Shown in pieces: positions 8,416 through 17,925 of a DNA stretch of 64,000 nucleotides (the first letter of the stretch is position 1; each line of letters begins with the position of its first letter). Position numbers and translations under genes: made by a program. Under the pieces are notes generated by a model that was not told the origin of the DNA, searched no databases, and was given only the letters and a program-made list of their open reading frames with translations. Origin of the DNA: Paenibacillus sp. FSL R5-0912 (GTDB lineage: Bacteria > Bacillota > Bacilli > Paenibacillales > Paenibacillaceae); contig NZ_CP009282.1 of the NCBI RefSeq assembly GCF_000758605.1, positions 310,001-374,000 on the forward strand. The letters are read 5' to 3'.

Positions 8416-8537
8416 CTGCGCCCAGTTACGGAAGCGTCTGAGGGCTGTGGAGTGTCTCCCGCTGTCAATAAACCAGAAACTTCAAATCTGCTCGGCATAT
8501 GATATATGAAATAGCTTGAATAGGAGGGTGAAGAGCT

Positions 8538-9334
8538 GTGCCTGTATTGACAACCAACATGTTAACAAAGAACCCTACCTTGGGAGCAGGGCCTATCAGT
8601 CAAGCGGTCGTAAAAGTAGTGAACAATGGAACCTCCAGAGGAGTGGTCTATTTAACCGGGCTGAATACTGATTGTAAGTCCAGCGGCGCTATTCGCCCAG
8701 GAGCTATCCGAGTTGAATTACAGGGAAGTCGTAACCAAAATATATAATGTGACACAGACGTTTTTCCTATTCAATGTAGTGTACTCACAGGAGCAGGTTC
8801 GTGTCCGTGTGTTCCTGATTGACAGCAGCGGGGTCTGGATTCCCGTTCCTCTGCTGCCGATTGCTGTAAGCCGGATCACTTCGGAATTCCGTGGCAATAT
8901 CACCGTTACTGATAACGATTTCGCGGCCATCAGCTTCCGCAGAAGTCCCGCAGTGACCATTCCTGAAGCAGTGGCTACCGAGATCAAAGCGGATGGACTG
9001 GAGATTCTGGCCTCACCCCCCCATCCGCTATAAAGTGATCGCCGGCGGAAGCGTAAACGGAGCCTTTGTGAACTATCCTACGCCGACTACAGCTATTCCT
9101 GTAACTGAAACCACCCTGCAAGTGAACTATACATGTACTGCTGTTACTGGTGGAAGGGTCATCACTCAAGGAAACGGCTCAGGCATATCGGGTGCGTACC
9201 AGAATGTTGCCATGAATCTGGTAAATCAGCAGCTGCTCCACGACATGCAGCAGGAGCCAATCACGCTGGTGGTCAGCTCACTAGCCGGGGAAGACAATCT
9301 GGCTGCAACCTTTAGAATGATAGAGCAGTGGTGA
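8538..9334 (+). pseudogene. Frame-disrupted gene for an unrecognised beta-rich protein
   Basis: Three consecutive open segments in three different frames read as one ~265-residue protein: 8538 to about 8720 (GTG start, AGGAGGGTG upstream, MPVLTTNMLTKNPTLGAGP...), about 8720 to 9015 (KIYNVTQTFFLFNVVYSQEQ...), and 9020 to 9334 (PIRYKVIAGGSVNGAFVNY...). Both joins need removal of one base. The second falls exactly in a C7 run (9016-9022): with six C the protein reads ASPPIRYKV. The first lies near 8718-8725 (CAGGGAAGTCG). The protein is rich in Thr, Val and Asn, with alternating strands as in surface or spore-coat proteins; no family recognised. Either two sequencing errors, a decayed gene, or a slippage-controlled gene. 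Confidence 0.65.
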
Positions 9335-9340
9335 ATTTAG

Positions 9341-12300
9341 TTAACCGACCCATTCCCTCCGCAGCGTAAACAGATCCTTCAGCGCGTCCGTAGACAGTTC
9401 GGTGATCCAGCCCTCGGAGCCGGAGATCACATCGTCGCTGAGCTGTTGCTTGCTCTCCAGCATCTCGTCAATCTTCTCCTCCAGTGTGCCGAGCGAGATG
9501 AACTTATGCACCTGCACGTCCCGGGTCTGGCCCATGCGGTAGGCACGGTCAGTGGCCTGGTTCTCCACCGCCGGATTCCACCAGCGGTCGAAGTGAAAGA
9601 CATGATTGGCGGCGGTCAGATTGAGACCGACACCGCCCGCTTTGAGCGAGAGGATAAATACATTCGGCTGATCGGACGGCTGGTACCCGGACGCGGCATC
9701 GGCTTCACTGGCAGGCAGTGCGGGGGCCTGGAACCGCTCAATCATGCGGTCACGGGTGCTCTTCGGGGTGCTGCCGTTCAGATACAGCACCGGTTCCTGC
9801 AGCTCCTGCTGGAGCACTGCCTGCAGCATCTTGCCCATGCCGACATACTGGGTGAAGATCAGGCAGCGCTCATTCTCTTCGCGCAGCTCGCGGACCATGG
9901 CCAGCAACCGTTCCAGCTTCGCAGACCGTTCAATCAAGGCGCTGGTGTCCAGAACGTCTCCGGCCTCCGGCTCGGGCAGCGCCTCTTTGGTCAGCAGCAT
10001 TGGATGGTCGCATAGCTGCTTAAGGCTGGTCAAGGCGGCCAGAATGGCTCCCTTGCGTTCAATACCCTCCAGCTTCTGCATCCGTTCGAGCAGGCTGTTC
10101 ACGTTCTGGTCGTAGAGCGCCGCTTGCTCTGCTGTCAGATTAATGTAGGTTTTCATTTCATTCTTATCCGGAAGATCGAGCTGAATGGCCGGATCCTTCT
10201 TCTTGCGGCGCAGCATGAACGGCTTGACCAGCCGCTGCAAGTCTGCGGTTTTTTCGGCATTCCGCTCCTTCTCGATGGCGTTAGCGAACCGGTCCTGGAA
10301 CCCTTTCGGACTGCCGAGATAACCCGGTGTGATGAAATCGTAGATTGACCACAGCTCGGACAGCCTGTTCTCAATTGGCGTTCCGGTCAGGGCAATCCGG
10401 TGCAGGGCCGGGAAGCTGCGCACTGCGGCGGATTGCTTCGTTCCGGCGTTCTTGATATTCTGCGCTTCATCAAGGCAGACGGCCGCCCAGGTGAACTGCT
10501 TCAGCAGCTCCTGGTCCAGCGCGGCGGTAGCATAGGAAGTGAGGACCACATCGGCCTGCGAAGCAGCGCCGTAGAAATATCCGGCATCCAGCCGTCTGCT
10601 TCCATAATGAAGCATCACGTTCAGGGAAGGGGCGAAACGCTGCAGCTCCTTCTGCCAGTTGCCGAGCACGGAGGTCGGGCAGATGATCAGCGAAGGCCAG
10701 CCGGCCGGCTCTGTCTGCCGCCGGGCTACCGGTGCGCCCGAAGCTTCCGCTTCCGCCTCCTGCTCCTTCAAGTGGAGCAGGTAGGAGATCAGCTGCACCG
10801 TCTTGCCGAGGCCCATATCATCGGCCAGGCAAGCGCCAAGGCCGAAGCGGCGCAGGAACACCAGCCAGGCATAGCCTTCATGCTGGTAGCTGCGAAGCTC
10901 GGCATGGAGGCCGGCGGGAACCTCCGGCTTCGGCCACTGGCTGCGCTGTCCAAGCTGGCCGATGATTCCGACCAGATGCTCGTTCAGCTCGACCTCCAGC
11001 CGGACGCGGGCTGCTTCTTCCTCGGCGCGCTGCGCTTCGGCCTCCTCCGCGTCAGCGTCCGCACCGCTGTTCAGCAGGTGCAGCTGCAGCACATCCTGGA
11101 AGGACAAGCCGCGTGACTTGTCCATTCCGGCCATGGCCCGCTGAATCTGCGCCAGCAGCGCAGGGTCCAGCGGAATCCACTTGCCGCGGAACTGGACGAG
11201 GCGTTCCCCGCGCGCGACGAGGTCGGCGAACTCCGCCTCGGACAGGTCGGCGTCGCCGATGGAGATGCGCCAGTCGAAGTCGACGAGCGCATCGAGGCCG
11301 AACAGCGACTGCCCGCGGCCCTCGGCGGTGCCGGAGCTGATCTTCGCGCGCAGGCGCGGCTTCCTGCGGCTGGCGGCTTCCCACCACGCCGGCAGCAGCA
11401 CCTGCCAGCCGGCCTCCAGCAGGAGCCGGCTGTCGGCCGTGAGGAACCGCCACGCGACCGCGTCGCTAAGCGGTTCAGCCAGCACATCGGCGCCGCGCCC
11501 GATGTGCTCCGGAAGGCTGTCACGCAGCCGCGACAGCCACCCGGCCGCGCGCTCGTGGACGTGAGGCGTCCACGATGCGGGCCACAGGCCATGCGGCTCG
11601 CCGTCCCCGGTGAGCCGCAGCGGCACAAGCGCGGACTCGTCGCGCTTGTCCTGCAGGAGCAGCTGGAGCCGCCAGTGCGGCAGCTCTTCGTCCGGTTCAA
11701 GCAGCTGCAGCACCGGCCGGAACGGCGCGGTGTCTGCCTTCCAGCCGATGGACATCAGCCAGCTGTCTTCGTCCATCCCGGCCGCACTGCTGCGGCTAGC
11801 GCTGAACAGCAGCGGGAACTCACTGCGCAGGTCACCGGCTTCCGCATCGGTGCCGTAATAGCGCTGGAAGACCGCCGCAGAGAAGGCGGTCTGCAGACCT
11901 TCTGCGAACCCGCTGCGGTCCTGGAGACTGTGCAGCGCCGCCGCATCGTCCCAGTTGCCTTCGGCGGCTTCAGCCAGCAGCTTCTCCTCCCAGGCCCAGC
12001 GGAGCTGGCCTTCCCGGTAGGCGGAGAAGCTGGGCGCATACTGCTTGTTATCCAGCATTCCTGCCAGCAGCGGGGCCAGCCGCTTCAAGAGCTGGGCATC
12101 ACCCTGCCAGCTCCAGCCGACATGCCGGAGCAGCCGCAGGCTGGCGAAGAACGGAATCACCTGCTCGGCAGGAAGCACCACGAGCTCGACTTCATCCGCC
12201 TTCGAAGTAGTAAGCTCCGTTCCATAGAAGGATTCTTCATGCCAGGCGAACAGCTTCTGCTTCAACTGGACGCCGGGTATATAATCATCCCGGTCATCTA

Positions 12301-12373
12301 CACCGTAGATCAGCGCGTCGCCATATTGGCTTAAGGCGAGCTGGACCGTAATATTGCGCATCATTGTGTTCAT
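9341..12373 (-). CDS. SNF2-family DEAD/DEAH-box helicase
   Basis: 1010 residues. A Swi2/Snf2-type ATPase: a ~480-residue N-terminal SNF2-associated region, then the two RecA lobes. Motif I DDMGLGKT near residue 516, motif II DEAQNIKN near 633, motif III LTGTPIENRLSELW, motif V SLKAGGVGLNLTAAN and motif VI ATDRAYRMGQTRDVQVHKF are all intact, so it should hydrolyse ATP and translocate on double-stranded DNA or remodel nucleoprotein. The ATG overlaps the stop of the SWIM-domain gene by four bases. This SNF2-SWIM pair recurs in many bacteria; a role in transcription recycling, repair or defence has not been settled, to my knowledge. The segment around 11.05-11.55 kb is strikingly GC-rich but stays in frame. 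Confidence 0.92.
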   Translation of the reverse strand: MNTMMRNITVQLALSQYGDALIYGVDDRDDYIPGVQLKQKLFAWHEESFYGTELTTSKADEVELVVLPAEQVIPFFASLRLLRHVGWSWQGDAQLLKRLAPLLAGMLDNKQYAPSFSAYREGQLRWAWEEKLLAEAAEGNWDDAAALHSLQDRSGFAEGLQTAFSAAVFQRYYGTDAEAGDLRSEFPLLFSASRSSAAGMDEDSWLMSIGWKADTAPFRPVLQLLEPDEELPHWRLQLLLQDKRDESALVPLRLTGDGEPHGLWPASWTPHVHERAAGWLSRLRDSLPEHIGRGADVLAEPLSDAVAWRFLTADSRLLLEAGWQVLLPAWWEAASRRKPRLRAKISSGTAEGRGQSLFGLDALVDFDWRISIGDADLSEAEFADLVARGERLVQFRGKWIPLDPALLAQIQRAMAGMDKSRGLSFQDVLQLHLLNSGADADAEEAEAQRAEEEAARVRLEVELNEHLVGIIGQLGQRSQWPKPEVPAGLHAELRSYQHEGYAWLVFLRRFGLGACLADDMGLGKTVQLISYLLHLKEQEAEAEASGAPVARRQTEPAGWPSLIICPTSVLGNWQKELQRFAPSLNVMLHYGSRRLDAGYFYGAASQADVVLTSYATAALDQELLKQFTWAAVCLDEAQNIKNAGTKQSAAVRSFPALHRIALTGTPIENRLSELWSIYDFITPGYLGSPKGFQDRFANAIEKERNAEKTADLQRLVKPFMLRRKKKDPAIQLDLPDKNEMKTYINLTAEQAALYDQNVNSLLERMQKLEGIERKGAILAALTSLKQLCDHPMLLTKEALPEPEAGDVLDTSALIERSAKLERLLAMVRELREENERCLIFTQYVGMGKMLQAVLQQELQEPVLYLNGSTPKSTRDRMIERFQAPALPASEADAASGYQPSDQPNVFILSLKAGGVGLNLTAANHVFHFDRWWNPAVENQATDRAYRMGQTRDVQVHKFISLGTLEEKIDEMLESKQQLSDDVISGSEGWITELSTDALKDLFTLRREWVG

Positions 12374-14007
12374 GGAATTAGTTTTCCTTTCCGCAGTTCC
12401 TCCTGAAGAGCGCGCAGCCGGCTGTGCCGGTCCGTGAAGGCTTGGAGGAATTCCTCCCAGCGTGCTTCGCGTTTCAGCTTCTTGTACAGCTTGGACAGAC
12501 GTTTCAGCAGCTTCACCGCTGCTTTGTAGCTGTGCCGGTTTTTGTCCAGCACGAATCGTTCCACAGCCTGATGATAGAACGGCAGGAGCAGCTCCGGCGC
12601 ATTCTTCTCCACCGGCTGCAGGTCACTGACCCGGAAGTCGGCAGGCTGCCGCCCGGCCGATAACTGCATATCCATCCATTCCTGCCATTTGCCGTAGGTC
12701 AGCAGCTGCTCTTCATAGATCTCGCGCGATAGCGGCAGCATACCGGCCAGCGTATCCCACATCCGGGGCTCGGCTTCGGGCAGATGACGGACTGCTTCAT
12801 CCCAGTACCCGGCGTACTCCTGCAGATTATACAGCCGGCTGCTGAGCAGCGGGCCAATCTCCGCCAGCCATGCCGTGAGGCGTGTCCACTGCCGGGCTTC
12901 TGCCAGCGGGGGCAGGAAGCTTATCAGTTCCTCCGGGTGCAGTCCGGGCCGCTCAGCTGCTGCACGCAGCTGTTCCATGGCGGCAGCATCATCATGCAGA
13001 GAATAATACATCCGGCTCTCGGCCAGCAGACGGGCATGGCGTGAGGCTGCAGCCCCCAGAGCTTGTCCGGCCGTCCGCAGGTGCTCCAGCTCTTCGGCAT
13101 ACAGCTCCGGTCCGCTTAGATTCGGCGTAATCCAATGGGTCCACAGCAGGTTATAGCAGTAAGAGAAGTAGGGCTGATCCCGCGAACGGTCGCGGGCTTC
13201 CGTCAGCATCTCGCCCCGCAGATAGGCGATTGTATCGTATACTCTGGGCCATTCTTCAGGGGCCTCCGCCAGCGGCAGGCTCTTCTTCATCATGTCTGTG
13301 ATATGCTTCTGCAGCTCGGAAATCGCAATCGAGGTATAGTAGCCGACAGAATAACCAAGTGAGGAGAGGTTCGCCGCCAGCGGCTGTCCTCCAGGCTTAA
13401 CTAAGCTTTCCAGTACACAGAGACGGGTATGAAGCTTGAACAGCTGGCCGGCAGCGGGAGACAGCTTGGGGCGGACCCCGGAGATGGCGGCCAGCGCCCG
13501 GTCGGCATACTGCGGATTTCGCACAGTATGGACCAGGGGTTCTATAAGGATTGCCATGTATTCACGCCACTGCTGCACAGTGGCTTCTGGAATAAGCGCC
13601 TCCAGCTTCTTCAGCTGTTCCCCGCGCCGTCCCGGAACTCCTTGAGCAGGAGCTGAAGGGATCTTGGGAATGTTCACAAGTGCCTTGGCATTGGCGATCG
13701 AATGTACAGGTTTGCCCTGAAGCTCTGCGTAGTACATCAGCACAGCGGCGATATGCTTGCACGGGCCGGATACCGGACAGTCGCAGTGGCTTTCCAGCAG
13801 ATGCTCCAGCTGGGCGGCAACCATATAATCTTCCCGGCCTTCAACGATGGACATGATTTTCCTGTCCGTCCTCATCTGGAAGGCATGCACGCGTTTTTGT
13901 TTATAATATTGAAACCCCCGTTTAAGGGTCAGATCATCAAAAATCCGGGCCACATCCGAAATAAGCTTGTCCCATTCGGCATCATCCATGGCATAATTTG
14001 GTTGCAT
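12370..14007 (-). CDS. SWIM zinc-finger domain protein, partner of SNF2 helicase
   Basis: 545 residues, ATG at 14007 with AGGAG 10 bases upstream. The N-terminal domain has the SWIM signature CxC...CxH at about residues 73-84 (CDCPVSGPCKH), a zinc-binding element thought to bind DNA or protein. The remaining ~430 residues are helical, with TPR-like amphipathic stretches and a basic C-terminus (LLKRLSKLYKKLKREARW). It is co-transcribed and translationally coupled to the downstream SNF2 ATPase, so the two probably act as one complex. The first residues contain MQPNYAMDDAEWDKLI; an internal ATG seven codons in has no ribosome site. Confidence 0.88.
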   Translation of the reverse strand: MQPNYAMDDAEWDKLISDVARIFDDLTLKRGFQYYKQKRVHAFQMRTDRKIMSIVEGREDYMVAAQLEHLLESHCDCPVSGPCKHIAAVLMYYAELQGKPVHSIANAKALVNIPKIPSAPAQGVPGRRGEQLKKLEALIPEATVQQWREYMAILIEPLVHTVRNPQYADRALAAISGVRPKLSPAAGQLFKLHTRLCVLESLVKPGGQPLAANLSSLGYSVGYYTSIAISELQKHITDMMKKSLPLAEAPEEWPRVYDTIAYLRGEMLTEARDRSRDQPYFSYCYNLLWTHWITPNLSGPELYAEELEHLRTAGQALGAAASRHARLLAESRMYYSLHDDAAAMEQLRAAAERPGLHPEELISFLPPLAEARQWTRLTAWLAEIGPLLSSRLYNLQEYAGYWDEAVRHLPEAEPRMWDTLAGMLPLSREIYEEQLLTYGKWQEWMDMQLSAGRQPADFRVSDLQPVEKNAPELLLPFYHQAVERFVLDKNRHSYKAAVKLLKRLSKLYKKLKREARWEEFLQAFTDRHSRLRALQEELRKGKLIP

Positions 14008-14238
14008 CGCAATCGTTCTCCTGTAGTAGATTGGTGTTGAAACCGTACTGCCCCTGCAAACAGGTCGGCAGCTTCGTCTCGGATAGAATCATTCCTTTCA
14101 TTATATCATTTCTGCGTATTTTATCCGTAAATGCTTAAAATCTTAAAGGGTATGACATGCTCCATATTGAAGTATAGGTGAACATGCTACTCTAAGGTCT
14201 GGACCAAGAGAGAACGCTGGAAGGATGAAGTTAAGGAA

Positions 14239-16557
14239 ATGCTGCGATTTAAATTGAAATATCTGCTGAACAACAAACAAAACCGGCTGATTCTGATGCT
14301 GACGGCAGGAGTCTCGCTTCTGATCACTTTGATCGGGTTATTCTCCTATAGAGAGTACCGCAACGCACTGGATACCGAGCTCAATACACCGAATGTCGAA
14401 TTGCTGCAGATTAACGTAGATGTGACGAACCGGGCCTTCCGCGAATCGGATAACAAAGCGGTCGATTTATCCTTTCACCCGGCCGTACTGAAATATATAG
14501 AAGCCGCTACCGGGGACAATGCCGGCATTGCCGCAGAGCCGCAGGAATATCTCAAGACGCTGGCGACAGAGCCGGATGTGCATGCCATCAGCGTGATCAA
14601 GTTTAAGGATCATTCCGTCCTCTCCAGCGGCTTCGGCTACGTATCATCCTGGGAGCATGCGCCGGAGCATGCCTGGGAGTCCTGGATCGGGGAGATTAAG
14701 GAGAAGCCGCTTCTGATCAAAAGAAGGCTGTACACCGGCACCGACTCCCGTCTCCGGGAAACAGAGCTGCTGTCATTGGCCCGGCCGGTTGTAGAGAACG
14801 GGGAAGTGACCGGGGCTGTGCTGATCGATCTCGATTACGATATGCTTTTCTCCAAAATGTATACCCATCTCTCGAACTATCAGCTGGTGTATAACCTGGA
14901 GGGGGAGCTGATCTATCCCAAGCTGAACCTTCCGTTCCCGCTGGCGGACATGCAGAACGTACTGAAGGATATTAATGTCAGCCCGTTTGCCCATGTCCGG
15001 ATCGGCGGTCAGGCCTATATGGCTAATCAGACCTTCTCCAATGTGACCGGCTGGCGGCTAATTTCGCTGGTGCCGATGGAGCAGCTGCTGAAGAATGTGA
15101 AGATCGCACGCAATATGATGCTGATGCTGTCCCTGATCTCGATTGCCGTAGGTCTATCCGCTATTTATTATTATAATTTCGCTGCCTTCCGGCCGCTCAA
15201 GCGGATTAACAAGCTGCTGCTTCCTGAACAGAAGGCGGCGGGGCAAGGCGGGCTGTATGATCTGGAGCCGGTCATCGGCAAGCTGGTCGGTGATTTCCGG
15301 AGTAAATCGCTGGTCGCGGACTGGAGCCTTCCTGAACTGCGTTCCAAGTTCGTGCAGGACCTGATTACGCGAAGTATCGGCACACAGGAGACGCAGACGA
15401 AGTTCGAACATTATTTTACCGGCTGGACGGAAGGTCCGTTCGAGACGCTCGCCTTGTCCATAGACCGGCATACCCAATGGGCGGCGGGGTTCATAGAAGA
15501 AGATCAGATGCTGCTCAAATACGCGATGATCAACATGGTTCACGAGTATTTCGAAGCTTCGTGGCGGACCGTCATCGCGGCACCGCAGAAAGACAGTCTG
15601 GTCGTATTGCTGCAAGCGAAAGACCGCGAAGAGAAGCAGTTATATGCAGATGCCCGTAAGCTGGCCGGCCTTATTCATGAAGTGCTGAATATATCAGTGT
15701 CCATTGGTATCGGCGAGCAGGCTGCGTCCATTGCCCAGGTGCCTAGTTCCTATTCAGAGGCGCAGCTGGCTGTATCCTACCGGTTATATGAAGGTTATGC
15801 CCATGTCCGTGTGTATTCACATGCGGAGAACACATATGAAGAGAGCAGCGGACCGGCTGATGATGCCTGGAAACAGGAAATGCTGAGTGCCCTGAAGTCT
15901 TCGGACGCCCAGGCTGCGCAGGAGTGGATCCGCAGATGGTCGGCTGAGATGCGTAAGAAAGGAATTCAGCCGCAAAAAGTATTCCGCACCGTCGATGACC
16001 TGCTGGAGGAAATTCTGCATATGGCAGCGGCCGGCGGATACCCGCTGCCTGCCGAGCTGGCTGACTACACCCGGCATCAGGTGTCGACGATGGAGCTTCA
16101 TGAGATTGAGGACATGCTATGCAGCATTGCCGTTCATATGGCCGGGGCGTTCGGAGCACACCGGCAATCGAAGGAGTTCCTGCTCGTACAGAATCTGATC
16201 AAGTATATGGAAGAGAATCTGCAGTTCAATATCGGACTTCAGGATATCGCCTCCCATGTGAATATGGGTGTGTCTTCCGTGAGTACAATCTTTAAGGAAG
16301 AGACCGGAACGACAGTCTATGACTATCTGACCAACCTCAGAATTGATCTAGCCTGTGAATTGCTGCTGGACAGCACCCTGCGGGTCGCCGATATTGCGCT
16401 GCAGGTCGGCTACCAGAATGAGAACAGCTTCATCCGGGTATTCCGCAAGATTAAATCAACAACTCCGGGCAAGTTCCGGGAGAACAGCAAATCTTCCAAA
16501 GAGTATGCAGATCGGCCAAAACCGCGCCATTCCGGCGTTTCTGAGGATACAGAATAA
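14239..16557 (+). CDS. Membrane-anchored AraC-family transcriptional regulator
   Basis: 772 residues, the YesS-like architecture common in Paenibacillus: transmembrane helix at about 18-38, an extracytoplasmic sensor of ~250 residues (dCache-like, ending VTGWRLISLVPMEQLLKN), a second helix at about 290-312, a cytoplasmic linker domain, and a C-terminal AraC double helix-turn-helix (YMEENLQFNIGLQDIASHVN to FRKIKSTTPGKFRE, about 655-750). Such proteins sense an extracellular ligand directly and switch on nearby uptake or degradation genes. The two genes that follow are a TctC-like binding protein and kdgT, the likely targets. GAAGGATGAAG lies before the ATG. The 231-bp gap upstream contains no gene. 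Confidence 0.9.
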   Translation: MLRFKLKYLLNNKQNRLILMLTAGVSLLITLIGLFSYREYRNALDTELNTPNVELLQINVDVTNRAFRESDNKAVDLSFHPAVLKYIEAATGDNAGIAAEPQEYLKTLATEPDVHAISVIKFKDHSVLSSGFGYVSSWEHAPEHAWESWIGEIKEKPLLIKRRLYTGTDSRLRETELLSLARPVVENGEVTGAVLIDLDYDMLFSKMYTHLSNYQLVYNLEGELIYPKLNLPFPLADMQNVLKDINVSPFAHVRIGGQAYMANQTFSNVTGWRLISLVPMEQLLKNVKIARNMMLMLSLISIAVGLSAIYYYNFAAFRPLKRINKLLLPEQKAAGQGGLYDLEPVIGKLVGDFRSKSLVADWSLPELRSKFVQDLITRSIGTQETQTKFEHYFTGWTEGPFETLALSIDRHTQWAAGFIEEDQMLLKYAMINMVHEYFEASWRTVIAAPQKDSLVVLLQAKDREEKQLYADARKLAGLIHEVLNISVSIGIGEQAASIAQVPSSYSEAQLAVSYRLYEGYAHVRVYSHAENTYEESSGPADDAWKQEMLSALKSSDAQAAQEWIRRWSAEMRKKGIQPQKVFRTVDDLLEEILHMAAAGGYPLPAELADYTRHQVSTMELHEIEDMLCSIAVHMAGAFGAHRQSKEFLLVQNLIKYMEENLQFNIGLQDIASHVNMGVSSVSTIFKEETGTTVYDYLTNLRIDLACELLLDSTLRVADIALQVGYQNENSFIRVFRKIKSTTPGKFRENSKSSKEYADRPKPRHSGVSEDTE

Positions 16558-16728
16558 GATTATACGATTGAAGGAACACCCCCGAATGCGATAAAGTTCT
16601 ATTTGAGAAAACTTTCACAGCTTCCCGGAAGGTAGGCTGATGCTCAGAGAATTCGGGGGTGAAGCAGCGGGCGCAGGGCCAGCGTAAGATTCAGCAGGCT
16701 GCCCGATTACGGTTAATAGAGAAGAGGG

Positions 16729-17742
16729 ATGGTTTTGAAGCGGACAACCAAAATAGGAATCTGGACGGCATCGGTACTCGCGGTTCTGTTAATCCTTAGA
16801 ACCTTCATTCAACTGACGGGCGATGCAGATCACAAGAATGTCAGCACCGATTTTCCCGAACGGCCGATTACACTGATCGTGCCCTATGCGGCAGGCGGAG
16901 GAACAGATACCACGGCAAGAGCACTCGCCAAAGCGACAGAGAAGGTGCTGGGCCAGCCGATTATTGTGGTCAACCGGACAGGCGGCGGAGGTTCTGTAGG
17001 GCTGATGGAAGGCGCGAACGCTAAGGGTGATGGCTATACCGTCACTTTTTTGCCGGCCGAGCTGACGATTCTTCCCCATCTGGGACTATTGCCGATTACC
17101 TATGAGAAGTTCAAACCCATCGCACAGACGAATTTCGATCCTTCCGCCATTACCGTTAGACAGGACGCGCCATGGCAAGACGTCAATGAATTTCTCGACT
17201 TTGCGAAAGCGCATCCAGAGGAACTCAAAATGGGAAACGCAGGAACGGGGAGCATTTGGCATTTGGCCGCCGTAACCTTGGAACGGGAGACAGGTGTGAA
17301 GTTTGCACATATTCCTTTTGAAGGTGCAGGGCCAGCCGTTTCCGCTTTGATGGACGGATTCGTGGACGCGGTGCCGGTCAGTCCCGCCGAGGTGAAGAAG
17401 TATGTAGATGAAGGCAAGCTGCGGACACTGGCGGTTAACGCGGATAAACGTTCAGAGGCGCTGCCGGATGTGCCGACTCTGGAAGAGCAGACCGGAATAC
17501 ATGTGAACTTCACCAGTACATGGAGAGGGCTGGCTGTGCCGAAGGATACGCCCGATGCCATTGCGGAAGTGTTGGCCGGGGCATTTATCAAAGGGACCGA
17601 GGACAGAGCTTTCCGCGAATATATGAAGTCGAACGGACTTGGACTGCTGGTGAAGGACGGCAAAGCCTTCTCGAAACAGCTTAAGGAAAGCGATGATTTA
17701 TTCGCCAAAATGATCCCGGAGCTCGGGCTAAGCCGCAGGTAA
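16729..17742 (+). CDS. TctC (Bug) family solute-binding protein, orphan
   Basis: 337 residues. The N-terminus has a single hydrophobic segment (IWTASVLAVLLILRTFIQL) without a lipobox cysteine, so it is probably membrane-anchored. The body matches the tripartite tricarboxylate transporter receptor family: RPITLIVPYAAGGGTDTTAR, NRTGGGGSVG, GNAGTGSIWHLAA, FEGAGPAVSALMDGFVDAVPVSP. Its normal partners TctA and TctB are absent; its neighbours are a membrane AraC regulator and KdgT. It may instead present ligand to the regulator (inference). ATG at 16729 is only 1-2 bases after GAGGG; TTG at 16735 has better spacing and may be the true start. Confidence 0.85.
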   Translation: MVLKRTTKIGIWTASVLAVLLILRTFIQLTGDADHKNVSTDFPERPITLIVPYAAGGGTDTTARALAKATEKVLGQPIIVVNRTGGGGSVGLMEGANAKGDGYTVTFLPAELTILPHLGLLPITYEKFKPIAQTNFDPSAITVRQDAPWQDVNEFLDFAKAHPEELKMGNAGTGSIWHLAAVTLERETGVKFAHIPFEGAGPAVSALMDGFVDAVPVSPAEVKKYVDEGKLRTLAVNADKRSEALPDVPTLEEQTGIHVNFTSTWRGLAVPKDTPDAIAEVLAGAFIKGTEDRAFREYMKSNGLGLLVKDGKAFSKQLKESDDLFAKMIPELGLSRR

Positions 17743-17755
17743 GCTGTACGAAGTG

Positions 17756-17769
17756 TGAAAGCGCCATCA
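17756..17769. promoter_or_regulatory. Candidate CcpA cre site before kdgT
   Basis: TGAAAGCGCCATCA matches 13 of 14 positions of the catabolite-response consensus TGWAANCGNTNWCA. It lies just after the TctC-like gene and about 160 bases before the kdgT start, so glucose repression of kdgT is plausible. Confidence 0.4.
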
Positions 17770-17871
17770 GACAAAGTAATCTCAGGAAACCCGCTTGCTG
17801 ACTAGCAGGATTGTAGTGAACGGGGAATTTGCTGGGGCTGGTTTGCTGCGCCTTCATAAGGAAAAATAATC

Positions 17872-17888
17872 ATAATATTCAATATTAT
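17872..17888. promoter_or_regulatory. Perfect inverted repeat in the kdgT upstream region
   Basis: ATAATATT-C-AATATTAT, 8-bp perfect arms around one base, 38 bases before the kdgT ATG and overlapping the likely promoter. It could be an operator; AT-rich palindromes also arise by chance. Confidence 0.35.
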
Positions 17889-17925
17889 ATAAACTCAATA
17901 TGAGTAAGAGAGGTATGGTAATCAT

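Noticed and set aside
9446..10015. 189-codon plus-strand frame
   Set aside because: Antisense to helicase motifs V and VI of the SNF2 gene.
11052..11700. Several frames in GC-rich DNA on both strands
   Set aside because: Arg/Pro/Ser-rich shadows of the SNF2 gene, which remains in frame throughout.
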